A stretch of 48,937 nucleotides of DNA, taken from Candidatus Trichofilum aggregatum. Lineage in GTDB: Bacteria; Chloroflexota; Anaerolineae; Promineifilales; Promineifilaceae. Of the stretch, positions 25,633 to 33,468 are shown one piece after another. The notes beneath the pieces were generated by a model. It was not told the DNA's origin, made no database searches, and was given only the letters and a program-made list of their open reading frames with translations. The position numbers were made by a program, and so were the translations under genes. Positions within the stretch are counted from its first letter, which is position 1, and each line of letters begins with the position of its first letter. The stretch spans positions 1-48,937 of the forward strand of contig JADJUV010000185.1 in the NCBI GenBank assembly GCA_016716885.1, written 5' to 3'.

Positions 25633-25718
25633 TTCTGGGAACAAAATCGGGGGAATAGGCGTTTGATGGTTGTAACTCGACTGGCGGAAATATGCCGGTC
25701 ATAAAAAAGGAGACAACC

Positions 25719-26222
25719 ATGTATCGTAGAACCCAGAAGACATTGCTTATCCTAATTTTGGCCCTGATGGTGGGCTTGATTGTGGCCTGTACACCGACAG
25801 AGAATGATGGCGGAAACGCGGCCGCGACGCCGACCACTGATCCCGACACCCCCGTCAGTTCGGATGATCCAACTATGGAACCAGAACCAGTGGGCGAAGT
25901 TATTACCGGCACGGCCATGATTGACAGTGTGGACCTGCTCCTATTAGAGAGCTTTCCCCTGCAAATGACGGCGCACATCACCGGCAATTATCCCGACGGC
26001 TGTACCGGGTTGGGCACAGTGACACAAGAGCGCGTAGAGAACATCATCACCATCACCGTAGAAACCACCCGCCCGGCTGATATGATGTGTACGCAGGCGT
26101 TGGTGCCGTTTGCAGAAAACGTTTCGGTAGACATTCACGGTCTGCTGGCGGGCGAATATTCGGTGATAGTGAACGGCGTTGAGGCTACCTTTACTCTGGA
26201 CACCGATAACGTTCTGCCCTAA
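25719..26222 (+). CDS. Secreted lipoprotein, unknown function
   Basis: A 167-residue lipoprotein: hydrophobic leader ending in lipobox 'LIVAC' (Cys24), a Thr/Pro/Asp-rich linker with an Ala triplet from the GCGGCCGC at 25818, then a compact domain ('GTAMIDSVDLLLLESFPLQM' to 'FTLDTDNVLP') that looks like one Ig-like beta-sandwich with two Cys (in 'YPDGCTG' and 'DMMCTQA'), which could form a disulfide. ATG 25719 is chosen because AAGGAG (25707-25712) precedes it by 6 nt; the frame is open to 25692. I do not recognise a named family. Confidence 0.78.
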   Translation: MYRRTQKTLLILILALMVGLIVACTPTENDGGNAAATPTTDPDTPVSSDDPTMEPEPVGEVITGTAMIDSVDLLLLESFPLQMTAHITGNYPDGCTGLGTVTQERVENIITITVETTRPADMMCTQALVPFAENVSVDIHGLLAGEYSVIVNGVEATFTLDTDNVLP

Positions 26223-26248
26223 AGGTTTGCCAGAGAGTGAATTTCATC

Positions 26249-26284
26249 GAGACCTGACAAGTTTCCGAAAACTTGTCAGGTCTC
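26249..26284. terminator. Perfect 16-bp hairpin after the lipoprotein gene
   Basis: Arms 26249-26264 and 26269-26284 pair without mismatch (GAGACCTGACAAGTTT). There is no long T-run directly after it, so it may be a repeat or a processing/stability hairpin, with the true terminator being the next one. Confidence 0.55.
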
Positions 26285-26293
26285 TAGACCAGT

Positions 26294-26331
26294 AAAATGG
26301 CTGTCCCCGCCCAGGGTGACAGCCATTTTTT
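26294..26331 (+). terminator. Rho-independent terminator
   Basis: AAAATGGCTGTC (26294-26305) pairs with GACAGCCATTTT (26318-26329), followed by further T residues. It lies about 70 bp after the lipoprotein stop. Confidence 0.8.
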
Positions 26332-26534
26332 GTTTGGCTGTTATATTCCGGTGAGTTAAAACGAATAAATAAGAGAAGTAGAGAAGCAATTGCCTCTTGA
26401 AAGGGATGGCTCGTGTAATCTATACTGAATTAATTGTTGATTAAGATTCTGTGTCAGGTGATGGTGGTAAGAGACCAGGGGAGCACAACCACTGCCACAC
26501 CTGCCCCAAACAAACCCAAATAAAGGTGATCATC

Positions 26535-27632
26535 ATGCTCAAGAACTCTGTTTCCCGCTCCTTCTTGCTCCTTTTCTTGGCCCTGTTTTTGTTAGGCGCG
26601 ACGATGCCATTGGCCGCGGCCGCGCCAGCCGCCTCAGCCACCCAACAAAGTGGGTCTACCGCTACCATTGGCACGGGTGCGCTGAATGTCCGTTCCGGCC
26701 CTGGTATGGGTTACGGCGTTGTCACCGTCTGCACCTACGGTCAGGTTGTGACCATGATTGGCCGTAATAGCAACAACAGTTGGGTCAAAATTCGCCTGTC
26801 CACAGGCCATGAGGGTTGGGTTAGCGCCCCTTACATTGTGCCCAGTGTGGCTATTGCCAGTTTACCCCTGGCCGATGGCACGACCAGTCCACCGCCCAGC
26901 AGTACCGCCACGGGCACGGTGGCAACTGGGGCGCTGAATGTGCGTTCCGGCCCGGGGATTGGTTATGGCACGCTAACCGCCGTCTACCGAGGTACAACGT
27001 TTACCCTGTTGGGGCGCAACGGGGATGGCAGTTGGGTGAAAATCCGCCTGAGCAGTGGCACCGAAGGTTGGGTCAATGGCTCGCTCATTACGCCATCGGT
27101 CGCTATTTCCACCCTGGCCGTTTTAGATGGCTCAACGCCCTCAACCACCGCCAGTGGCACAGTCGCCACCGGTGCGCTTAACGTGCGTTATGGTCCGGGG
27201 GTGAGTTATGGGGTCATTACGGCCATTCAACAGGGTAATTATGTGACCTTGTTGGGACGAAATAGCAATAGTAGTTGGGTCAAAATCCGCCTGGTGGGTG
27301 GTACGGAAGGCTGGGTCAACGCTTCACTGCTGACCACGAGTGTGGCTGTGAGCAGTTTGCCCGTGCTTGACAGCGGCGGTACGGGTACGGTTCCCCCACC
27401 GGCATCAGGAGCAACGGCGACTGTAACCACAGCGGCGAATGTTCGCTCCGGGCCGGGCACGGGTTATTATGTGCTGGCGGGGGTTTATCCCGGCAAAGTG
27501 TTGACACTGTTGGGGCGCAATCACACCTCGGAATGGGTGCAGGTGCGCCTGGCGGATGGCACAACGGGGTGGATTTATGCCTGGTTGGTGACGTTGAGTG
27601 TGCCGCTGAATGGCTTGCCGGTAACTGGTTAA
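26535..27632 (+). CDS. Secreted protein with four bacterial SH3 (SH3b) domains
   Basis: A 365-residue exported protein. The signal peptide 'SFLLLFLALFLLGATMPLA' ends in an Ala run (GCGGCCGC at 26616 encodes part of it). Four SH3b domains follow at about 43-110, 128-192, 208-272 and 294-360, each with the 'ALNVRSGPG.GYG' entry and 'GWV' exit; linkers are Gly/Ser/Thr/Pro-rich. SH3b repeats bind peptidoglycan or act as envelope adaptors; there is no catalytic domain here. The start at 26535 follows AAAGGTGAT; the frame is open upstream to 26451, but that part would destroy the signal peptide. It ends in a strong terminator shared with the converging gene. Confidence 0.85.
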   Translation: MLKNSVSRSFLLLFLALFLLGATMPLAAAAPAASATQQSGSTATIGTGALNVRSGPGMGYGVVTVCTYGQVVTMIGRNSNNSWVKIRLSTGHEGWVSAPYIVPSVAIASLPLADGTTSPPPSSTATGTVATGALNVRSGPGIGYGTLTAVYRGTTFTLLGRNGDGSWVKIRLSSGTEGWVNGSLITPSVAISTLAVLDGSTPSTTASGTVATGALNVRYGPGVSYGVITAIQQGNYVTLLGRNSNSSWVKIRLVGGTEGWVNASLLTTSVAVSSLPVLDSGGTGTVPPPASGATATVTTAANVRSGPGTGYYVLAGVYPGKVLTLLGRNHTSEWVQVRLADGTTGWIYAWLVTLSVPLNGLPVTG

Positions 27633-27660
27633 ACGCACACCAAGAACGTTAAGTTATCAG

Positions 27661-27699
27661 AAAAACGCGGCCGCAATCCAGATTTGCGGCCGCGTTTTT
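27661..27699. terminator. Bidirectional terminator whose stem is made of two GCGGCCGC palindromes
   Basis: AAAAACGCGGCCGCAA (27661-27676) and its exact reverse complement (27684-27699) flank a 7-nt loop. A-run and T-run on both sides make it work on either strand, between the converging SH3b (+) and metalloprotease (-) genes. Confidence 0.85.
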
Positions 27700-27702
27700 G
27701 TT

Positions 27703-29136
27703 TCAAGTTCGTTTGCGTCGGGAGGGGAAACCCAGAACGAGCAGGGGTAGAACAATAAGGCCCAGGCCACTACAAAGTCCCGATGAGCCGCTGACTGCGG
27801 CCGCATCGCTGCGGGTGGGGGTATTGCCAGGGGTGGGCGTTTGTACAACCACGGTCACGGGAGCCTGAGCCACGGTGGTGGCGGGTGGTGGGGTAACTGA
27901 GGTCACAGGAGATGGTGACGCGGCCGCGACTTCCGCCGTTGTCTCTGCGGTTGGTGTACGGGTGGCAAAACTCATTAGGGTAGGTGAAGGGCGAGCCGTC
28001 GGCAAAGGCCAGGGGGTGGGGGTAGCAAATTGGCCTGGCTCTAGCCCCAGCCAGACAGCCCACCCGGCTTCAAATTCCCCGGGGGTGACACCCAGAGCGA
28101 TGAGGAAGGCATCTTCGGTGCCGCGACCTGCTTTGTAAGCGGCTAGTAAATCAGCCAGCCCCTGGGTTCCGTAAGTTTCGACCAGATAGGTGACGGCGCT
28201 CAGCCCTTCAGCGTAGGCCAGGCGGGTGCGTTCTTCACTGTTTTGGAAGCCAAAACCATAACGCAAGGTGGACAGGGAGATGAGATCACCGTCCGCGGCC
28301 GCGCGTTCTACCAATGTCAGAGTAAAACTGGGATCACTGAACTCATTGTATTGGGCCACCCCTTCGTCTAACCAGGTAGGTACGGGAGCAGTGGGGTTAT
28401 AACTGGCCTGGGCCAGATAGAGATGGGAAATCTCGTGGGGAATGACATCATTTAGCCATTGATTCTGGGAGCCAAAGGCGGACACAATCTGGGTGGTGAC
28501 ACCAATGTTGGGGAATGCCTGTCCACCAATGAAATCCACCAAGCCACCCTGCCACTCGGCAAACTCATCAAAATCGTTGTAAACGATGATTTTGATGGGG
28601 AATTCCAGTTCAGTTTGGAAGAGGGCTTGTTGGGCGGCGAAGGCCCGCCCGGCAATCTCAAATACCTGATCCCCAAAGGATGCGGGTCGATCATGCCACC
28701 ACACTTCCAGGTTCTCATCAGCCAGAATTTGCCAATCGTAACGGGTATCATCGTAATAGACTAACGCTTCCGGGCTACGCACCACATTGCCCGCGGAATC
28801 GGTCACTTCCCAGGCGTAATAAAATGGGGTGCTGGGAACGGTGGTGATGGCCCAGATATACTCCAGGTTGACGGTAGCTCCAGGGTTCATCTCTATGTCT
28901 ACGATGGTCGTACCGCTGGAGAGGTTGATGAAGTTGCTATTACGCAGGCGTAGTTGGGCGCTGGTAATCTGTCCCGCGTCAATCGTTACCCCGACCCGGA
29001 AGGTGAGGCTGGTGGGAAAATTGTTGACGGTTTCGGTGGAGCTGAAGGTGACGGTGGGGGCTGTTTGCGCGGCCGCGTTACCCCCCAACATTATCCATAA
29101 AAACAATAAAAACAGGCCCAATGTCCATTGACGCAT
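27703..29136 (-). CDS. Secreted gluzincin metalloprotease (peptidase MA-like) with C-terminal anchor
   Basis: A 477-residue exported zinc protease. A signal peptide (1-23, ends 'NAAAQ') is followed by an Ig-like region (about 25-130). The protease domain has HEISH at 234-238 in 'DVIPHEISHLYLAQ' and the third zinc ligand Glu258 in 'WLDEGVAQY', as in MA-clan peptidases. A Thr/Pro-rich stalk (about 385-445) leads to a hydrophobic C-terminus 'SGLGLIVLPLLVLGF' ending in 'PSRRKRT', with a Cys just before the helix. Such tails act as membrane or sorting anchors. The gene converges on the SH3b gene across a common terminator. The substrate is unknown. Confidence 0.85.
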   Translation of the reverse strand: MRQWTLGLFLLFLWIMLGGNAAAQTAPTVTFSSTETVNNFPTSLTFRVGVTIDAGQITSAQLRLRNSNFINLSSGTTIVDIEMNPGATVNLEYIWAITTVPSTPFYYAWEVTDSAGNVVRSPEALVYYDDTRYDWQILADENLEVWWHDRPASFGDQVFEIAGRAFAAQQALFQTELEFPIKIIVYNDFDEFAEWQGGLVDFIGGQAFPNIGVTTQIVSAFGSQNQWLNDVIPHEISHLYLAQASYNPTAPVPTWLDEGVAQYNEFSDPSFTLTLVERAAADGDLISLSTLRYGFGFQNSEERTRLAYAEGLSAVTYLVETYGTQGLADLLAAYKAGRGTEDAFLIALGVTPGEFEAGWAVWLGLEPGQFATPTPWPLPTARPSPTLMSFATRTPTAETTAEVAAASPSPVTSVTPPPATTVAQAPVTVVVQTPTPGNTPTRSDAAAVSGSSGLCSGLGLIVLPLLVLGFPSRRKRT

Positions 29137-29242
29137 ATCGTTCTCCCTTTTTAATTTCCTGAATTATAATCCGCTCTACGGTAAACACATGTCATTATCC
29201 CTATTGTTTTAGGGTATGCGCATATTCTTGAAAGGAAGTATC

Positions 29243-29378
29243 TATTCAGGTGCTCGTTCCACGCTCTGCGTGGAATGCTCGCTGCGACGCTCTGCGTCGT
29301 GTAGGACGCAGAGCGTCCCGGATGGTATTCCCACGCAGAGCGTGGGAATAAGTTCGGACACCTGTATAAATACGAAAG
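29243..29378. repeat. Palindromic repeat cluster with imperfect terminal inverted repeats
   Basis: Three nested hairpins built on the unit ACGCTCTGCGT and its complement: TTCCACGC/GCGTGGAA (29257-29275), CGACGC/GCGTCG plus GACGCAGAGCGTC (about 29284-29318), and TATTCCCACGC/GCGTGGGAATA (29326-29350). The ends TATTCAGGTG and CACCTGTATA are near-inverted copies. It looks like a small non-autonomous element. Confidence 0.65.
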
Positions 29379-29390
29379 GAAAATAAATTC

Positions 29391-29429
29391 GGGTCGTTTT
29401 CGTGGGCGTTTGCCCGCGAAAAACGACCC
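29391..29429. repeat. Hairpin, family shared with 41252-41291
   Basis: GGGTCGTTTTCGTGGGC (29391-29407) pairs with GCCCGCGAAAAACGACCC (29412-29429) with one bulge and one mismatch. Read on the minus strand it is close to the 41252 hairpin, with paired substitutions in the stem. A T-rich tract follows on the plus strand, so it might also act as a terminator. Confidence 0.6.
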
Positions 29430-29497
29430 TGTAATTTTAATTTTTCGGCCAGGCTGACAAGCTGATGGCTGATAAGCTATTTTTACAGGAGTTCAGC

Positions 29498-30379
29498 ATG
29501 ACCACACTCATTGGCGGGATTGAAGCGGGGGGGACAAAGTTTGTCTGTGCCGTGGGCACAGGGCCAGATGATATTCGTGATTCGGTGCGTTTTCCCACTA
29601 CTACACCAGAGGAAACGATTGGCCAGGCCATTGCCTTTTTTCAGCGGCAGGAGCCAGTAGCGGCTATTGGTATTGGTTCATTTGGCCCACTTGATCCGGC
29701 GGTGAACTCGTCCACGTTTGGTTACATCACGACGACGCCGAAGCCGGGTTGGGCGAACACCAACCTGGTCGGGCAGATACAGCAGGCTCTGGCCGTGCCG
29801 GTGGCGTTTGATACGGATGTGAACGCGGCCGCGTACGGTGAATATTGTTGGGGGGCAGCGCAAGGGCTGGACACGTTTCTTTACTTGACCATTGGCACGG
29901 GTATTGGCGGGGGTGGTTTGGTCAACGGCCAACTCATCCATGGCCTCGTCCACCCGGAGATAGGCCATCTGCTTATTCGCCACGATGTTGAAGCAGATCC
30001 GTATCGCGGCCGCTGTCCTTTTCATGGTGATTGTTGGGAAGGGTTAGCGTCTGGCCCGGCTATCAATGAGCGTTGGGGGCAACCTGCCGAGACCTTGCCA
30101 CCAGACCATCCGGCCTGGGTGCTCGAAGCTAGCTATATTGCTCAGGGTCTGACCAACCTGATTGTCACATTGTCACCACAGCGGATTATTTTGTGGGGTG
30201 GGGTGATGAGTCAGCCCCATATTTTTGCTTTGGTACGGGAACAGGTGCAGGTTTTACTAAATGGTTATGTTCAGCACCCGGCCATTTTGCAGGGGATTGA
30301 GCAATACATTGTGCCGCCGGGTTTGGGGAATCTAGCCGGTGTTTTGGGGTCTATGGCCCTGGCTCAACGGGAAAGGTGA
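29498..30379 (+). CDS. ROK-family sugar kinase (fructokinase-like)
   Basis: A 293-residue ATP-dependent hexose kinase, most like bacterial ROK fructokinases. Residues 1-15 hold the ATP loop 'GGIEAGGTKFVCAVG'; 'VAFDTDVNAAAYGE' has the catalytic Asp region; 'TIGTGIGGGGLVNG' is the second phosphate motif; the ROK zinc-binding block is 'HPEIGHLLIRHD' followed by 'RCPFHGDCWEGLASGPA' with Cys/His ligands in place. AGGAG at 29487-29491 supports ATG 29498 over the ATG at 29465. The substrate (fructose, mannose or glucose) is not settled by sequence. GCGGCCGC sites are at 29825 and 30006. Confidence 0.88.
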   Translation: MTTLIGGIEAGGTKFVCAVGTGPDDIRDSVRFPTTTPEETIGQAIAFFQRQEPVAAIGIGSFGPLDPAVNSSTFGYITTTPKPGWANTNLVGQIQQALAVPVAFDTDVNAAAYGEYCWGAAQGLDTFLYLTIGTGIGGGGLVNGQLIHGLVHPEIGHLLIRHDVEADPYRGRCPFHGDCWEGLASGPAINERWGQPAETLPPDHPAWVLEASYIAQGLTNLIVTLSPQRIILWGGVMSQPHIFALVREQVQVLLNGYVQHPAILQGIEQYIVPPGLGNLAGVLGSMALAQRER

Positions 30380-30472
30380 GGCAGGTTGCAGAGTGGCAAT
30401 GTGGCAAAGTAAAATCGTTTCGTGCAACTCTGCAACTCTGCAACTCTGCAACTCTGCAACTCTGCAACTCTG
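30378..30472. repeat. Octamer array CAACTCTG x6 with inverted partner
   Basis: Six tandem GCAACTCT units (30424-30471) follow a GTTGCAGAGT-type segment at about 30381-30391 that is complementary to the unit, so a long hairpin is possible. It lies between the ROK and YugP-like genes, which converge; it may serve as their boundary. Confidence 0.75.
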
Positions 30473-30479
30473 CTCCCCC

Positions 30480-31169
30480 TTAATCCCTGCGCGAGGCCCC
30501 GGAAAGACGCAGAACCCAATAGATTAACTGACCCACGGCGGCGATTGCGGCCGCAACATAAGTTAGCGCGGCCGCGTCCAATACCTTGTTTACCCCTTCG
30601 GTTTCCTGTATCGAAAGCACGCCTTCACTCACCAATAGCTGTTTAGCCCGGCGGCTGGCATCAAACTCCACCGGCAGGGTAATCAGCGAGAAAACCACCG
30701 CTGCCCCGAAGAGAATAACTCCCAACCAGGCTAATGAGGTCCACTGCAAAAGCATACCCCCGATAATGATCCAGGGGGCCAGGTTACTGCTAAACTGCAC
30801 CGCCGGAACCAGGGCGCTGCGAATCTGCAACGGCATATAGGCACTGGCATGTTGCAAAGCGTGACCCATTTCGTGGGCGGCAATGCCCGCGGCCGCGACG
30901 CTGGGGGTGCGGTACACTTCCGGGCTGAGGCGTAACGTTTTAGAACGTGGATCATAATGGTCGCTTAAAAAGCCTTGTGTCTCTTCCACTTGCACATCAT
31001 ACAGCCCCTGTGAATTGAGTAGAGCTTTAGCCACCTGTGCTCCGGTGAAACCACGTGAGGTGCGTACCTGGGCATATTTGTTGAAATTGCTCTTTACCCG
31101 TGCCTGAGCGTACATGCCCAACAACAGCGCCGGTAAGGCAATGATCAGATATAACGGATCAAAGAACAT
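30480..31169 (-). CDS. YugP-like membrane zinc metallopeptidase
   Basis: A 229-residue membrane peptidase of the putative neutral zinc metallopeptidase (YugP) family. An N-terminal helix (residues 3-20) is followed by a soluble part and HEMGH at 99-103 in 'GIAAHEMGHALQHAS', then two or three hydrophobic helices ('APWIIIGGMLLQW', 'LGVILFGAAVVFSLITLPV') and a C-terminal helix. 'LPVEFDASRRAKQLL' is a conserved family motif that probably gives the third zinc ligand. Three GCGGCCGC copies lie at 30547, 30568 and 30889. Substrates are not known. Confidence 0.87.
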   Translation of the reverse strand: MFFDPLYLIIALPALLLGMYAQARVKSNFNKYAQVRTSRGFTGAQVAKALLNSQGLYDVQVEETQGFLSDHYDPRSKTLRLSPEVYRTPSVAAAGIAAHEMGHALQHASAYMPLQIRSALVPAVQFSSNLAPWIIIGGMLLQWTSLAWLGVILFGAAVVFSLITLPVEFDASRRAKQLLVSEGVLSIQETEGVNKVLDAAALTYVAAAIAAVGQLIYWVLRLSGASRRD

Positions 31170-31612
31170 TATGGTTTCTCCTCAAGCAGTTTATGGTTAA
31201 AAGTAGGTCAATCCTTCAAGATTGACCCGATAGCCCATCATTTTACGTCTATCTGCAAGCAGTTTAATGATAATCTGTTTTATTTTAATTAGAAAACATT
31301 GCCCTCTGATTAAATGCAAATGAGTGGGTTGCGTTACCCAAGTGGCGGGGGATAATCTAGCCGCTTTGAGAAGCCTTGGGTAGACCCTGCTCCCTTCGGG
31401 GGGTTTCGGCGACAAACCGATACCAAGACTCGCAGAGTGCACCTTTCGCAAAGATGCGGAGTAAATGGGAAGTGTGCCCAAATGAGTAGAATCAGTGCCT
31501 GGCACGGGGCGATCGATCAGGCTTGCCGATCGATCGCCCCGTGCCAGGCACTCTATGACCATTGCCTGAAGTGTGAAATATATTCGTGCGCAACTTAATT
31601 CAAGGAGTCATT
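31170..31612. other. Non-coding 440-bp region upstream of pepF
   Basis: No convincing gene. It contains an 8-bp hairpin GGTCAATC/GATTGACC (31205-31226), a GC-rich middle, and a 25-bp perfect inverted repeat at 31494-31552. It must hold the divergent promoters of the YugP-like gene and pepF, but I cannot place them. Confidence 0.5.
31494..31552. repeat. Perfect 25-bp inverted repeat containing GCGATCGATC
   Basis: Arms 31494-31518 and 31528-31552 are exact reverse complements around a 9-nt loop. The inner arm ends are GCGATCGATC, rich in GATC sites. It lies 61 bp before the pepF start, and no T-run follows. Confidence 0.75.
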
Positions 31613-33427
31613 ATGTCAACCGTCCCCTCCCGAAATGAAATCCCCTTGGCGTATACCTGGAATGCCTATAGTATTTTTCCCTCTGATGAAGCCTGGGAAG
31701 AAGCCATTCTCACCTTAGAAACGCAGTTGCAGACCGCGGCCGCGTACAAAGGTCGTCTCACCGAAGGCCCTGTTACCCTGGCTGAAGCCATCGACGCCGT
31801 GGAACAGGCGGCCCGCAATGCCAGCAAAATCCTCATCTACGCTATGATGTTTCAATCGGTAGACACGGGGGATCAGGCCGCGGCCGCGAAATATGATCGG
31901 GCGCGGGGTCTCCTGGGCAAAGTCCAGGCCATGACCGCCTTCGTGCGGCCCGAACTTATCGCCCTTGGCTTTGATACCCTCAACCAATGGCGCACCAGCG
32001 AACCCCGTCTGGCCCACCTGGAGCATTATCTGGACCGGCTGGAGAAACAACAAACTCATGTCCGCAGTGCCGAAGTGGAGCAGGTGTTGGGTTTGGCCCA
32101 GGATATGATTGGCACGGCCACCTCTGTGGGGGGTGTCCTGGTAAACGCTGACCTGAAGTTTGCGGCCGCGGTAGCCGCCGATGGCACCACCCATGAGTTA
32201 ACCCAGGGAACCATTGACGCCCTGGTAACCCATAATGACCGGGAAGTGCGGCGTACTGCCTTTGAACATTATGCCGATGCCCACCTGGCCTACAAAAACA
32301 CCCTCTCCACCAGTCTGGCTGGGGCCATCAAACGAGATGTGTTTAGCGCCCGTATCCGGGGCTACCGCTCCTCGCTTGATGCCGCGCTCACCAGCAATTT
32401 CATCCCCGCTGAGGTGTTCCACAACCTCATCGCCACGTATAAGGCCCACCTGCCCACCTGGCATCGTTACTGGCGTCTGCGCAAACAGGCCCTGGGTTAT
32501 GAGCAGTTTCACGCCTATGATGTGAAAGCCCCCCTTACGCAAACAGAAAAACACATCCCGTATGAACAAGCGGTAGAATGGATCGCGGCAGGGATGCGGC
32601 CGCTAGGTGACGACTATGTGGATGTTTTGCGGCACGGGTGTCTGGCGGGACGGTGGGTAGATGTGTATCCCAACCAGGGCAAACGGATGGGTGCGTTCTC
32701 TAGCGGTTCCCATGACACCAACCCGTTTATTCTCATGAGCTATAACGACAATCTGTTCAGCCTCAGTACCCTGGCTCATGAGTTAGGCCATTCCCTCCAT
32801 TCCTATTACAGTCGTCAAAACCAGCCTTATGCCTATTCTGGTTATGGGCTTTTTGTGGCCGAGGTAGCTTCTAACTTTAATCAGGCCCTCGTGCGTGACC
32901 ATCTGCTAAAGACGAACCCCGATCCTCAATTACAAATTGCCCTCATTGAAGAAGCGATGTCCAACTTCCATCGCTACTTCTTCATCATGCCCAATTTGGC
33001 CCGGTTTGAGCTGGAAATGCACGAACGAGCCGAACGAGGGCAGGCGCTGACGGCCGATGACATGATTAACTTGACCGCAGACTTGTTTAGTGAAGGGTTT
33101 GGCCCCGATGTGACGGTTGATCGGGAGCGAGTGGGCATCACCTGGGCCCAATTCCAACATCTGTATGCTAATTTCTATGTCTACCAGTACGCTACCGGCA
33201 TCTCCGGGGCACACGCCCTGGCCGAAGGTATTCTGGCGGACAAACCTGGCTCGGTAGCGGCGTATCACAATTTCCTCAAGGCGGGTGGTTCGATGTATCC
33301 CCTTGAGGCGCTAAAAATGGCCGGGGCCGATTTGACCACCCCTGAAGCGGTGGAAACGACCTTTGCCGTGCTGGCAGGATACGTGGATCGGCTAGAGCAA
33401 CTGTTGGGATTGACCATTGACGAATGA
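31613..33427 (+). CDS. pepF: Oligoendopeptidase F (M3 family)
   Basis: Cytoplasmic zinc peptidase cutting short peptides. The 604 residues are the usual PepF length. The zinc motif is HELGH at about 389-393 in 'LAHELGHSLHSYYSR', followed by 'FVAEVASNFNQALV' with the third ligand Glu. Substrate-side features 'GSHDTNPFILMSYNDN' and the C-terminal 'YVYQYATGISGAHALA' are typical. AAGGAG (31602-31607) supports ATG 31613 over 31586. GCGGCCGC at 31736, 31880, 32162 and 32596. Confidence 0.93.
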   Translation: MSTVPSRNEIPLAYTWNAYSIFPSDEAWEEAILTLETQLQTAAAYKGRLTEGPVTLAEAIDAVEQAARNASKILIYAMMFQSVDTGDQAAAAKYDRARGLLGKVQAMTAFVRPELIALGFDTLNQWRTSEPRLAHLEHYLDRLEKQQTHVRSAEVEQVLGLAQDMIGTATSVGGVLVNADLKFAAAVAADGTTHELTQGTIDALVTHNDREVRRTAFEHYADAHLAYKNTLSTSLAGAIKRDVFSARIRGYRSSLDAALTSNFIPAEVFHNLIATYKAHLPTWHRYWRLRKQALGYEQFHAYDVKAPLTQTEKHIPYEQAVEWIAAGMRPLGDDYVDVLRHGCLAGRWVDVYPNQGKRMGAFSSGSHDTNPFILMSYNDNLFSLSTLAHELGHSLHSYYSRQNQPYAYSGYGLFVAEVASNFNQALVRDHLLKTNPDPQLQIALIEEAMSNFHRYFFIMPNLARFELEMHERAERGQALTADDMINLTADLFSEGFGPDVTVDRERVGITWAQFQHLYANFYVYQYATGISGAHALAEGILADKPGSVAAYHNFLKAGGSMYPLEALKMAGADLTTPEAVETTFAVLAGYVDRLEQLLGLTIDE

Positions 33428-33463
33428 CGATTTCAGATTGCTCCCAATCGTCAATCCTAAATC
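33421..33463. repeat. Short inverted heptamer array
   Basis: GACGATTTCAGATTG followed by CAATCGTCAATC: family A heptamers in inverted order, at the pepF stop and before the isomerase gene. It encodes the extra N-terminal residues of the longer isomerase frame. Confidence 0.6.
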
Positions 33464-33468
33464 CGCTC

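Noticed and set aside
30424..30472. Tandem CAACTCTG array as a CRISPR
   Set aside because: Units are 8 bp without spacers and there are no cas genes; it is a simple tandem repeat.
31504..31536. GCGATCGATCGC-like sequence as cyanobacterial HIP1
   Set aside because: GCGATCGC is not iterated in this window; the sequence is part of one hairpin only.
31197..31562. 121-codon minus-strand frame in the region before pepF
   Set aside because: It runs through the 25-bp palindrome, has no known domain and no good ribosome site.
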